A stretch of DNA of 64,000 bases from Mucilaginibacter celer (GTDB taxonomy: Bacteria > Bacteroidota > Bacteroidia > Sphingobacteriales > Sphingobacteriaceae), in NCBI RefSeq assembly GCF_003576455.2, contig NZ_CP032869.1, positions 3,100,001 to 3,164,000 on the forward strand, written 5' to 3'. The stretch's first letter is position 1. Every line of letters begins with the position of its first letter. Both the position numbers and the translations under genes were made by a program. The notes below the pieces were generated by a model. That model saw only the letters and a program-made list of their open reading frames with translations. It searched no databases and was not told the origin of the DNA. Positions 42,371 through 50,480 of this stretch are shown here, one piece after another.

Positions 42371-42864
42371 GTTTTGAAGATATTAAAAACCTGCTTATTA
42401 AAAAATTTGGCGACGGTGTAGTTGTTGGCGAAGAAACCAACGGTTTACAACCGGCTTTACTTATCAATCCGGATGATATTGCTGCTGTTTGCCTTGAATT
42501 ACGGAACAACCCCAAAACCTATTTCGATTTTTTGTCGAGCCTTACCGGCGTGCATTATAATGATGAAGCTAACCGTTATAGTGTGGTTTATCACCTGGCC
42601 TCTATGCCCTACAAAACACAGCTTACTTTAAAAATAAGCAAGCCGCACGATAAGGAAAGCAACACGCTCCCCGAGTTTTTAAGCATAAACGAGGTTTACC
42701 GTACTGCCGACTGGCACGAACGTGAAACTTACGACCTGCTTGGAATTTATTTTGTAGGGCACCCCGATTTGCGTAGGATTTTATTACCGGATGATTGGGA
42801 AGGTTTCCCGTTGAGGAAGGATTATCAGAATGCGGAGTATTATAAGGGCATCAAGATAGATTAA
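42367..42864 (+). CDS. nuoC: NADH-quinone oxidoreductase subunit C
   Basis: This 165-residue complex I peripheral-arm subunit has the 30-kDa domain. The start overlaps pdxH by four bases (ATGA). The hallmark is RTADWHERETYDLLGIYFVGHPDLRRILLPDDWEGFPLRKDY. It is separate from nuoA-nuoB (33.1-34.2 kb, other strand), and a cupin gene separates it from nuoD. Confidence 0.95.
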   Translation: MSFEDIKNLLIKKFGDGVVVGEETNGLQPALLINPDDIAAVCLELRNNPKTYFDFLSSLTGVHYNDEANRYSVVYHLASMPYKTQLTLKISKPHDKESNTLPEFLSINEVYRTADWHERETYDLLGIYFVGHPDLRRILLPDDWEGFPLRKDYQNAEYYKGIKID

Positions 42865-43250
42865 GGTATTGAGATATTTTAAGTAAAGGCGGAAACATGC
42901 GCCTTTTTTATTTGAACAAGCCCGGATCATGGCGTCTTCGCTTCGCACCTACCTATGGCATGTTAAAAAACGTTGTCATGCTGAGGAACGAAGCATCTTC
43001 TACAATTTACATAGCGGCTATACAGGGCGAAGAAGATCCTTCGTTCCTCAGGATGACAAGGGGGCGTAATATTTCCTTCAGATGCCGTAGCTCATACCGG
43101 TTCACGATGAAAATTCATTCATCCCATCCCAGCATGAAATTTCCATGAATATTAAATTCCGGCCTTAACTATTTGATCTCCATACCGTATAATTCTCCAT
43201 AGTTTAATTAAATCTTTTTAGTAAGATTGTATAACCCAAACTTATAAACT
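42865..43250. repeat. Gap of about 390 bases with a GTCATGCTGAGG-type inverted repeat
   Basis: Between nuoC and the cupin gene, 42974-43059 has arms TGTCATGCTGAGGAACGAAG and its complement (CTTCGTTCCTCAGGATGACA), with inner GCATCTTC/GAAGATCC-like pairing. The layout resembles the CATTGCGAGG copies at 45447-45540 and 57284-57384. No gene or RNA is seen in the rest. Confidence 0.72.
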
Positions 43251-44099
43251 ATGGATATCATCAGGAGAGATAACATCACTTACGAGGAATTTATTGAAGA
43301 GCATTATAAACCCGGCATCCCGCTGGTATTTACCAAGGCTGCCAGGGTTTGGAAAGCAAACGGGCTCTTCACTCCCGATTGGTTCCGCGAAAATTATCCC
43401 GACCGAAAAACAGATGTTCGTGGTACTACTTACACTATGAAACAGGTTATGGATATGGTTGAGGCCAGCACCGAAGATAAGCCGGCTCCCTATCCTATGA
43501 TATTCGATATCCCCTCAACCATACCTGAATTGATGCCGCTTTTAGATCCGCTGGATTTAAACTATGCATCTCCCAACTGGCTGCGCAACAAAATGTTTAA
43601 CATTGGTAAATGGGGTGGCGCTATTGAGATGTTTGTTGGCGGCCCCGGTGGCAGGTTCCCATACATGCATATTGATTATTATCACCTTAATGCCTGGATT
43701 ACCCAGCTTTACGGCGAAAAACGTTTCACTGTATTCCCCCGCGGACAGGAAGAAATGTTATACCCCCGCCCGGATGACCCCTGGCGCTCTGAATTGAATA
43801 TTTTTGAACCTGATTACGAAAAGTATCCTAAATATAAAGATGCCACCCCTATCCATTTTGTGGTAGGCCCCGGCGAAACTTTGTTTATTCCGTTCGGTAC
43901 CTGGCATTCGGCCTATTCATTAACACCAACCATCTCGGTAGCTTTTGATACGCTGAACAACAAAAACCATAAAGAATTTATGAAGGATGTTTGGACCTTT
44001 AAAAGCCGCGACAGCAAGGCCAAAGCCATTGCCATGTATAGTTATGCATGGGTAGCAACCCAACTAAGCAAAATGACTGATAAGTCGACCGTTAAATAA
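43251..44099 (+). CDS. Cupin-like (JmjC-type) domain protein
   Basis: This 282-residue protein has the cupin_8 fold of Fe(II)/2-oxoglutarate oxygenases. Metal-ligand residues are visible: the HxD motif in FPYMHIDYYHLNAWITQLYGEKRFTVFP and the distal His in FIPFGTWHSAYSLTP. The substrate could be a protein residue, as with JmjC hydroxylases, but is unknown. It stands between nuoC and nuoD, breaking the usual complex I order. A hairpin resembling a terminator follows at 44165-44206. Confidence 0.85.
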   Translation: MDIIRRDNITYEEFIEEHYKPGIPLVFTKAARVWKANGLFTPDWFRENYPDRKTDVRGTTYTMKQVMDMVEASTEDKPAPYPMIFDIPSTIPELMPLLDPLDLNYASPNWLRNKMFNIGKWGGAIEMFVGGPGGRFPYMHIDYYHLNAWITQLYGEKRFTVFPRGQEEMLYPRPDDPWRSELNIFEPDYEKYPKYKDATPIHFVVGPGETLFIPFGTWHSAYSLTPTISVAFDTLNNKNHKEFMKDVWTFKSRDSKAKAIAMYSYAWVATQLSKMTDKSTVK

Positions 44100-44164
44100 T
44101 TACCCGGCTTTGATCGATTTAGGGCCTCGGAAGCCTGATAATTGAAAAAAAAAACTGATTTTTG

Positions 44165-44206
44165 ATACCCGGCGTATTTATACTATACACCGGGTATTAT
44201 TTTTTA
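44165..44206 (+). terminator. Terminator-like hairpin between cupin gene and nuoD
   Basis: ATACCCGG (44165-44172) and CCGGGTAT (44190-44197) pair across a 17-base loop, and TATTTTTTAA follows. It lies 65 bases past the cupin stop and 16 bases upstream of the preferred nuoD start at 44222. Confidence 0.7.
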
Positions 44207-44221
44207 ACCGGAGAGCAAAAA

Positions 44222-45424
44222 TTGGTTATCACGAACGCTAAATACGAAGAAGCCCTAAGCAGGTACAACAAAAAAATAGCCGAAGCCAGTGTTGAGGATA
44301 TGGTACTTAACATGGGCCCTCAGCACCCCTCAACCCATGGTGTATTACGACTGGAGCTGATTACCGATGGCGAAATAGTTAAAGAAGTTATACCCCACAT
44401 AGGTTACCTGCACCGTTGTTTCGAAAAACACGCCGAATCATTAACCTATCAGCAAACCATCCCTTTTACCGACAGGCTTGATTACCTGGCCTCCATGAAC
44501 AACAGCCATGCCTTTGTAATGGGCGTTGAGCGGATGATGGGTATCGATAAAGAAATTCCCAAACGGGTTGAATACATACGGGTGCTGGTTTGCGAACTTA
44601 ACCGCATCGCATCGCACCTGATTGCTATCGGTACTTACGGCATCGATATTGGTGCCTTTACCCCTTTCCTGTGGTGCTTTCGCGACAGGGAGCATATTAT
44701 GGGGATGCTGGAATGGGCATCCGGCTCGCGCATGCTATACAACTATATTTGGGTAGGCGGCTTGTTTTACGATTTGCCGGTTGGCTTTGAAGAGCGTTGC
44801 CGCGAATTTGTTGATTATTTTAAGCCCAAAATGGTTGAGCTTAATCAACTGCTCACCGATAACCAGGTATTTATATCGCGTACGGCCAATGTTGGCGTAT
44901 TGCCGCTTGATGTTGCTATAAACTACGGCTGCTCCGGCCCAATGCTAAGGGCATCCGGCTTAAAATGGGATTTGCGCCGTATCGACAACTACTCGGCCTA
45001 TCCTGAAATTGATTTCGAAGTCCCGGTTGGTAAAGGCCTGATGGGCCGGGTTGGCGACTGCTGGGACCGTTATAAAGTGCGTGTTGACGAAATTGAGCAA
45101 TCATTACGTATAGTTGAGCAATGCCTTGATCGCCTGCAAAAAGAACTAAAACGCACGCCCGATTTTGATCCCCGGGCCAAAATGCCCCGCAAAACCATCC
45201 CTAAAGCACAGGATTACTACGTTCGCTGCGAAGGAGCGAAAGGCGAACTGGGTTTTTATTTTATGGCCGATGGCAAATCAGAAATCCCAACCCGCGTAAA
45301 ATCCCGCGGACCAAGTTTCAACAATCTCTCCGTACTTCCGGAATTAGCCAAAGGCGTTTTAATTGCCGATTTGATTGCAATTGTGGGCTCGATTGATTTT
45401 GTTTTGGGGGAGGTGGATAGGTAG
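44222..45424 (+). CDS. nuoD: NADH-quinone oxidoreductase subunit D
   Basis: This 400-residue 49-kDa subunit forms the quinone site with NuoB. I prefer the TTG at 44222 ([12 protein letters not shown]), which has GGAGAG about 6 bases upstream; a longer frame from a TTG at 44162 would be translated through a terminator hairpin. Family motifs are [53 protein letters not shown] and the end [15 protein letters not shown]. It follows nuoC after an intervening cupin gene. The other nuo genes are not in the window. Confidence 0.93.
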   Translation: MVITNAKYEEALSRYNKKIAEASVEDMVLNMGPQHPSTHGVLRLELITDGEIVKEVIPHIGYLHRCFEKHAESLTYQQTIPFTDRLDYLASMNNSHAFVMGVERMMGIDKEIPKRVEYIRVLVCELNRIASHLIAIGTYGIDIGAFTPFLWCFRDREHIMGMLEWASGSRMLYNYIWVGGLFYDLPVGFEERCREFVDYFKPKMVELNQLLTDNQVFISRTANVGVLPLDVAINYGCSGPMLRASGLKWDLRRIDNYSAYPEIDFEVPVGKGLMGRVGDCWDRYKVRVDEIEQSLRIVEQCLDRLQKELKRTPDFDPRAKMPRKTIPKAQDYYVRCEGAKGELGFYFMADGKSEIPTRVKSRGPSFNNLSVLPELAKGVLIADLIAIVGSIDFVLGEVDR

Positions 45425-45446
45425 AAACCTGCAGTATCCTCGTCTC

Positions 45447-45540
45447 GTCATTGCGAGGTACGAAGCAATCCCCAACTGTACAGGGCGGACTTGCTTAGCC
45501 CCTCTGCCTCTTGGGGATTGCTTCGTACCTCGCAATGACG
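45447..45540. repeat. Interspersed inverted repeat, GTCATTGCGAGG type
   Basis: GTCATTGCGAGGTACGAAGC (45447 onward) and the complement GCTTCGTACCTCGCAATGAC (to 45540) are perfect arms with AATCCCCAA/TTGGGGATT inside. It lies after nuoD. A second copy is at 57284-57384. Confidence 0.88.
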
Positions 45541-45638
45541 TAGCGGAGAAAATCATCATTCAACAAAAAAGGGAAACACTTCTCAGCGTCTCCCCTCTCA
45601 CTTAATTATTAATTTTTATTGGAACTTGGGCAAATTGA

Positions 45639-46739
45639 TTACTGGTTATACACTTTAACCATAAACACGTAGTTTTTTAGCTTTTTAAGTTGTTGCTTCC
45701 TGTTTAAACCTGCAAGCGTATTTTTATTATTCAGATTAAGTGTTTTTGACAATGAATCTGTAGGGATATTCTGAATGGTTTTTAACAGGTATGCCGATTT
45801 TTTTGCGAAAGCGGCACCTGCCATTTGTGTTTGCCGCGCGGTAAGGATACCTATAACATTACCTTTTTCATCAAGCAAGGGCCCGCCGCTGTTGCCGGGG
45901 TTCACGGGGATAGATACCATGTATTCGGTAGTATCGCCCGAGTAATTGGCCGTTGATGTTAAAGCGCCGTATCCATATACTACATTATCGCCGGGATAAC
46001 CCGATGTGTAAACATTTTCGCCTAAATCGCTCTCTGCTTTTTTAACGTTGTAAGGCACAGGCCCGAGATTTCTGAATGTCGAATCATTGATCTGCAATAT
46101 AGCCAGATCGTACTGAGGTTCGGTATAAATTACTTTGGCATGGAAGGACTCGCCCGCCGCATTCTGCACATAAACCGAATCGGCATTTTTAATTACATGG
46201 TAATCTGTAACCAGGTAACCGTTTGATGTTAAAGCAAAACCTGTACCCCTGAAATTAGCAGGAGGTGTTTTTAAAACTTTGGGCTTTACAGATTGAGGAT
46301 GGCCGCCCGCCCCGATATGTCCAACTTCGGTTTTTAGCGAATTGATCTGGCCTTTCAGTTCTTCATACTTCGATTTATCGCTACTCAGCTTGCCGGTAAC
46401 AATCAACACACTTAACACGGCAAATATCAATACCGAAGCAGCCACCGAAATTTTTGAATGATGGTTGCGCCACATCCTCACTATCCACACCGGGTGGATG
46501 ATCAGCTCTTCTTTCAGCGCGTGCACATCAATCTCGTCATGAATTGCGTTAAGGCGCTTTTCAAGCTCCAGGCGTTCGCCGTATTGCTTCATTAAAGCTA
46601 TAAACTGAACGTGCTCAACAAATTTGCTTTCGATAGCCGCGTCGTTTTTGCGAAGCAGCTCAAATTGGGTACGCTCATCGGCAGTCATGCTGCCGTCAAG
46701 GTACCGCTCAATAAACTGGGTAATCTGGTTGTCACTCAT
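45639..46739 (-). CDS. Membrane-anchored S1C-type serine protease with anti-sigma-like N-terminus
   Basis: This 366-residue protein starts at the ATG at 46739 (MSDNQITQFIERYLDGSM). Residues 1-90 are helical and cytosolic, in the style of anti-sigma domains (ERYLDGSMTADERTQFELL). One TM segment is at about 97-115. A coiled-coil linker follows, then a trypsin-like domain: His181 in LVTDYHVIK, Asp211 in QYDLAIL and Ser284 in NPGNSGGPLLDEKG. It lies 11 bases after the ECF sigma gene on the same strand. It probably senses envelope conditions and controls the sigma factor, but this is inference. Confidence 0.85.
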   Translation of the reverse strand: MSDNQITQFIERYLDGSMTADERTQFELLRKNDAAIESKFVEHVQFIALMKQYGERLELEKRLNAIHDEIDVHALKEELIIHPVWIVRMWRNHHSKISVAASVLIFAVLSVLIVTGKLSSDKSKYEELKGQINSLKTEVGHIGAGGHPQSVKPKVLKTPPANFRGTGFALTSNGYLVTDYHVIKNADSVYVQNAAGESFHAKVIYTEPQYDLAILQINDSTFRNLGPVPYNVKKAESDLGENVYTSGYPGDNVVYGYGALTSTANYSGDTTEYMVSIPVNPGNSGGPLLDEKGNVIGILTARQTQMAGAAFAKKSAYLLKTIQNIPTDSLSKTLNLNNKNTLAGLNRKQQLKKLKNYVFMVKVYNQ

Positions 46740-46750
46740 CTCTTGATCCT

Positions 46751-47320
46751 TTACTTTTGCTGAAAAAATAATTTCTTCAGCCTTTGCAGGCATTTATACT
46801 TCTGGGTTTTGGCATTATCCGCATTGGTATAGCCAAAACGTTCACAAATCTCCTGCATCGATCTGTTTTTGATATAAAAATCTTCCATAATGGTTTTACA
46901 GGGTTCGCCTAATAACTGGAGTGCACTCTCCATTTTGCCAAACTGTATATCCCTGTCACTATGGTCATCAACTGCTTCTTCAACGGGCAGATGCTCTTCA
47001 AAATCCCTGATATCGCCTCCGTACCTGTTCATCTGGCTTAAGCGTTTAAGCCAAAGCCTGCGGCAAACGGAGTATATATAGGTTTTAAGCTTACTGTTAA
47101 GCTCAAAATCGCCCGATTTAATTTTATTGTAAAGAACTATAATGGCTTCCTGGTAAATATCCTTGGCATCGTCTTCATCGCCATTATTATTAATGATCAA
47201 CTGCAATATCATAGGGAAGTAAGTTGTGTACAACCTTTTTAATACAACTTCCGAGTTATTCAGTATCCCAAGTACTATCTCGCTATCTGTTGGTGCCGAA
47301 GCTTTTAAGTCTTTATTCAC
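46751..47320 (-). CDS. ECF-type RNA polymerase sigma factor
   Basis: This 189-residue factor has region 2 (YTTYFPMILQLIINNNGDEDDAKDIYQEAIIVLYNKIKSGDFELNSKLKTYIYSVCRRLW) and region 4 (LLGEPCKTIMEDFYIKNRSMQEICERFGYTNADNAKTQKYKCLQRLKKLF). The longer linker has an acidic stretch (HLPVEEAVDDHSDRD). It is followed by the membrane protease with an anti-sigma-like N-terminus and is likely to be regulated by it. Targets are unknown; the pair probably controls an envelope-stress regulon. Confidence 0.9.
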   Translation of the reverse strand: MNKDLKASAPTDSEIVLGILNNSEVVLKRLYTTYFPMILQLIINNNGDEDDAKDIYQEAIIVLYNKIKSGDFELNSKLKTYIYSVCRRLWLKRLSQMNRYGGDIRDFEEHLPVEEAVDDHSDRDIQFGKMESALQLLGEPCKTIMEDFYIKNRSMQEICERFGYTNADNAKTQKYKCLQRLKKLFFQQK

Positions 47321-47597
47321 TCTTAATACTATTTAGGCGAAATTGTAACCCATCAATCTCAAAAAAAATCAAATAAATGCCATCTGATAACATACAGATG
47401 ACATTTACGGTTCAGGTTTAAAGCCACATTCCGTTGCGGCAAATTTACACTTAATACCGCCCAATTGGATAAGGTAACCCTTCATTTAAACGAAAAACCG
47501 TGATATTTAACTATATTTTTTTTGCGGGTTACCTTTTTTTAAAAGCAGGTATTAAGCTACAAAAACCAAAAAAAATTAACTTTTTAAATTTAGCAAA

Positions 47598-47789
47598 ATG
47601 AAAAACTCACTCAAATTAAGCCTTTTGGCTTTAACAATCGCCGCCTCTTTCACCGCCTGCGATCCCCCAAAAGGAACAGATTCATCTAAAGCTCCGATTG
47701 ACACTGCAAAAAACGCTGTTGATACAGCCAAAGGTTCAGACACAACCAAAGCGCCTGCCGACACTGTAAAAAAAGATTCAGTAAAATAA
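47598..47789 (+). CDS. Small lipoprotein
   Basis: This 63-residue protein has a lipoprotein signal: SLLALTIAASFTAC (lipid-modified Cys at about residue 21). The mature part is Lys/Thr/Asp-rich with repeated DTAK-type units (IDTAKNAVDTAKGSDTTKAPADTVKK). A paralogue with a stronger repeat follows at 48201. Role unknown; such proteins are probably surface or periplasmic. The gene starts 277 bases upstream of the sigma factor gene's start, divergent from it. Confidence 0.7.
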   Translation: MKNSLKLSLLALTIAASFTACDPPKGTDSSKAPIDTAKNAVDTAKGSDTTKAPADTVKKDSVK

Positions 47790-47850
47790 TAATTGCTGAG
47801 GTTAAAGGAAATGACTTTTGTAGAGCCAAATGAGTAGCTAAGAAATTCCC

Positions 47851-47963
47851 GCACGAATGTTTGCGAATTATCTAATTACACGGATTTTATTTGATCAGAA
47901 ATTTAAAATTCGTGTAATTCGAATAATTGCGGACTGGTTGAAAATCAATTCGTGTAAAAATTT
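47851..47963. repeat. Word-repeat region, ATTCGTGTA family
   Basis: The gap 47790-48200 contains AATTACACG (about 47873-47881) and its complement CGTGTAATT (about 47910-47918), with ATTCGTGTA, ATTCGAATA and ATTCGTGTAAAA units further on. The pairing is imperfect and the element looks degraded. Nothing else is recognisable in the 410-base gap. Confidence 0.5.
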
Positions 47964-48200
47964 CTAAGTACCTTTTTTCCGGATTGCTACATTATTTTAG
48001 AAGCTATTTCCTTGCTGTTTTAAAAAAACTGGTGGTTTAATAAAGTTTTTATTTCTTTTGCATCATTTTTTTGCCTGATTATCAACAAAAAAGACGGTCT
48101 GTAATTTTTTTTGAAATTAATTTAAAAATTATGGGTTACCTTTTTCTGTTTACGGTATTAAGGTGTAAACTATTAAATCACTTATTAAAAAATTTAAAAA

Positions 48201-48419
48201 ATGAAAAACTTCAAATTAGGCTTTTTAGCTTTAGCTATCGCTGCTTCTTTCGCTGCTTGTAAAGGTTCATCTTCAGCTTCTTCTGCTGATTCAACTAAAG
48301 CTGATTCAGCTAAAATGACTGCCGATTCAGCTAAAATGACTGCTGATTCGTCTAAAATGACTGCTGATTCAGCTAAAATGACTGCTGATTCAACTAAAAA
48401 AGACTCAACTAAAAAATAA
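48201..48419 (+). CDS. Small lipoprotein with a seven-residue tandem repeat
   Basis: This 72-residue protein has a lipoprotein signal (LGFLALAIAASFAAC, Cys at about residue 20). The mature part is almost all repeats: ADSAKMT, ADSAKMT, ADSSKMT, ADSAKMT, then ADSTKKDSTKK. At the DNA level the units are 21 bases (GATTCAGCTAAAATGACTGC). It is a paralogue of the lipoprotein at 47598. The heptad repeat suggests a coil or an extended tether. A terminator follows. Confidence 0.8.
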   Translation: MKNFKLGFLALAIAASFAACKGSSSASSADSTKADSAKMTADSAKMTADSSKMTADSAKMTADSTKKDSTKK

Positions 48420-48445
48420 TTTCCGTTTAACGGATAAACTTTTAG

Positions 48446-48481
48446 AAAAAAACTCCTGGCCTTGCCGGGAGTTTTTTTTTT
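48446..48481 (+). terminator. Intrinsic terminator after the repeat lipoprotein
   Basis: ACTCCTGGC, CTT loop, GCCGGGAGT followed by a T run of nine or more. Confidence 0.92.
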
Positions 48482-48540
48482 GCGCAGTGCCTTGCAAACA
48501 ATTTGCTTCACTATTGCTTAATGCAAAAAAGCAATTCACA

Positions 48541-48984
48541 ATGAAATATTCCGAATGGAAAACGCTCGACGCCGATGAGCAAAAAAACACCAATTGGCAT
48601 CGCCGCCCTCCTGTACGCATAGCCAGCATTTTTACAACCTTGTTTATCACAGCCTTAATTGTTGTAACGCTTGGTATCAGTAAAAACAGCACGGTTCATA
48701 TTAACCGTAAGCCTACTAAAACTGAGGCTTATGCTATGGCCAAAGTATTTATTAAAGACAAACTTAAACAACCCGAAAAAGCCGTATTTGCCAGTAGTGC
48801 TACAGCATTGTTTATTGATACGGCAACAAGTATTTATTACATATCCTCATCGGTTAAAATTGAAAACAACGGTGGCAGGATGGAACGCTCGGTGTGGGAA
48901 GTTAAAATGAAGTATACCGATGGCGACTGGGCCGAGAGAAACAGTTGGCAACCTGTTGCAGTTACCATTACATCCCGGCCATAA
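48541..48984 (+). CDS. Hypothetical single-TM protein
   Basis: This 147-residue protein starts at the ATG at 48541 (MKYSEWKTLDADEQKNTNWHRR). One TM segment lies at about 27-46 (IASIFTTLFITALIVVTLGI). The periplasmic domain has KPTKTEAYAMAKVFIKDKLKQPEKAVFASSATALFIDTATSIYYISSSVKIEN and an end WEVKMKYTDGDWAERNSWQPVAVTI. It looks like a small solute-exposed beta domain; I recognise no family. Confidence 0.7.
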   Translation: MKYSEWKTLDADEQKNTNWHRRPPVRIASIFTTLFITALIVVTLGISKNSTVHINRKPTKTEAYAMAKVFIKDKLKQPEKAVFASSATALFIDTATSIYYISSSVKIENNGGRMERSVWEVKMKYTDGDWAERNSWQPVAVTITSRP

Positions 48985-49019
48985 AAAAAGAGGGATAATC
49001 TGCAGATCATCCCTCTTAG
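48985..49019 (-). terminator. Intrinsic terminator between convergent genes
   Basis: AAGAGGGAT...ATCCCTCTT stem with CTTTTTTT following on the minus strand. It lies past the DUF2383 gene and also past the hypothetical gene on the plus strand. Confidence 0.8.
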
Positions 49020-49041
49020 CTAATTTGTTTTGAATCACTAT

Positions 49042-49497
49042 TTAGTGAACACTATCGCGTAACGCTTTAATTTCGTCATGAGCATCGAGCAATTCACTCT
49101 CCTGTCGGCTGATGGTTTCACGAAGGTAAGCCGGCAGATGTTCGTCTTCCAGGGCTGTGCGGTAGGCTTTCAGTATGGCATCTTCACCAAATTCGCACTC
49201 TTCCAATACATTATGGGTATCATGCCCGGTAAAGGCCGCTTTCAAATCAAGCCATAACCTGTGCAGCTTGCCGCCGGTAGTGGTATCTGTTTCAATATCC
49301 TTTCCAAAAGCGCTAACCTCGGTACCCAGCGCCAGTTTATAACCCTGGCTTTGTCCAATTAGTCTTGTAAAAAGCGATTTCAGATCAGCATCACCATCAC
49401 CCAAATCCTTCGAAGCGCGTTGATAGCCTTCAATCCTGTCGTTGTTGATCTGTATCAGATCATTTAAAATTTGCACTGTTGCTTGTGTATTTTCCAT
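49042..49497 (-). CDS. DUF2383 / PA2169-family four-helix-bundle protein
   Basis: This 151-residue soluble protein has the ferritin-like helical pattern: ATVQILNDLIQINNDRIEGYQRASKDLGDGD, FTRLIGQSQGYKLAL, TGGKLHRLWLDLKAAFTGHDTHNVLEECEFGEDAILKAYRTAL and a C-terminal ETISRQESELLDAHDEIKALRDSV. The GxxHRxWxxLK segment is the family hallmark. Relatives are stress-associated. A small membrane protein lies 80 bases upstream. Confidence 0.88.
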   Translation of the reverse strand: MENTQATVQILNDLIQINNDRIEGYQRASKDLGDGDADLKSLFTRLIGQSQGYKLALGTEVSAFGKDIETDTTTGGKLHRLWLDLKAAFTGHDTHNVLEECEFGEDAILKAYRTALEDEHLPAYLRETISRQESELLDAHDEIKALRDSVH

Positions 49498-49578
49498 GGT
49501 TAGATGTTTTATATAATTACCAACCCGTCTTAACCCAAATTGTTTAATTAATTATATAAAAATTATCAAACAAAGAAA

Positions 49579-49746
49579 TTAGCTTTTGCCGCGAAACAAG
49601 GAGATCAGCCAAATGATAATGGCAATAACCACAACTACCGCTATAACACCGGTTATGGCTCCTGCTTTAAAAATACCTGTAATAACCGAGCAACTGCTTA
49701 AGGTGAACAACACCAGGGCGAATAATAAAAATTGTAAATTTTTCAT
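49579..49746 (-). CDS. Small lipoprotein-like membrane protein
   Basis: This 55-residue reading frame starts MKNLQFLLFALVLFTLSSC and has a potential lipidation Cys at 19. It continues with SVITGIFKAGAITG and a TM segment (about 33-49, VIAVVVVIAIIIWLISL), ending FRGKS. Small Bacteroidota proteins of this pattern are common near stress genes. It is upstream of the DUF2383 gene on the same strand and could be co-transcribed. Function unknown. Confidence 0.7.
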   Translation of the reverse strand: MKNLQFLLFALVLFTLSSCSVITGIFKAGAITGVIAVVVVIAIIIWLISLFRGKS

Positions 49747-50159
49747 GGTTGATTTTTTTGATAAAGTTTAATGATGGTTTTATTTCCGGTTCATTAAGTT
49801 GGTATTGAATTTCAATAATCGGGCCTGTATGTCAGGCAATGGCAATAGGAACATTTTGAGGCATCGGGGCTTCAGGTCGAAGCTGAAACTGTATGGATAA
49901 GTATACAGTATTTTAAAAATCAATTGCTGTTTAATACAGTCCTACAGCGTTTTTTTGACAACGGCAAACCAAGTGCTTTTAAAAAATTAATCTTTAAATA
50001 ATAAAAAACAAATCTGAAAGTTAAATGTTTACATTGTAACATTATAAACCAGACACCATAGTTAATTTTTTATAAAACTAATACCTTAATCCCCCGCTTT
50101 TTTTACTAACGGGCATGTGTTTTGCTATTCTTATTTTTTTTACTTTATTCTATTTTAAC
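49747..50159. other. Non-coding gap of about 410 bases
   Basis: Contains a small imperfect hairpin (CTGTATGGATAAGTATACAG, 49889-49908) and long AT-rich stretches (49975-50060) that probably contain divergent promoters. No RNA gene or larger repeat was seen. Confidence 0.45.
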
Positions 50160-50390
50160 ATGATACTACAAATACAACCTAATTTTCCTTGTGAGAATTG
50201 TATAAAATGCGGAAAGCGTCCGCATGTTGAGCAACATAAACGCTATTGGAATATTGCCTGCCCTGATAAAAACTGCAAAAATTTTGTAAAAAGTTCTATT
50301 GCCGATTTTGCAACGTGGAACAGACTTAATAAAAAAGCCGCAGGGTTTGCTACCGAACAAGGACACGAAACACTTAAGCAAACGGCCTAA
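50160..50390 (+). CDS. Small Cys-rich (zinc-ribbon-like) protein
   Basis: This 76-residue protein starts at the ATG at 50160 (MILQIQPNFPCENCIKCGKR). It has CENCIKC near the N-terminus and ACPDKNCKNF after 17 residues, giving four or five Cys that could bind zinc. The C-terminal part has SSIADFATWNRLNKKAAGFATE. A TFS-like or restriction-alleviation-like (Lar) fold is possible, since Lar proteins also combine a Cys ribbon with an ATWNxR end. I do not assign it. Confidence 0.6.
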   Translation: MILQIQPNFPCENCIKCGKRPHVEQHKRYWNIACPDKNCKNFVKSSIADFATWNRLNKKAAGFATEQGHETLKQTA

Positions 50391-50480
50391 ACCAGCAAAA
50401 GCATTACAGTACTAAACTTTAAAAATTTTTATCGTGTTGAAGCAGATCGTTACATTTACGGGCTACTCTGCTTGTAAATT

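Noticed and set aside
44162..44221. Upstream TTG start for nuoD
   Set aside because: The region forms a terminator-like hairpin, while the TTG at 44222 has a GGAGAG site at good spacing.
49586..49771. 61-residue open frame on the plus strand
   Set aside because: Antisense to the 55-residue small lipoprotein-like gene at 49579-49746, which has a better N-terminal signal.
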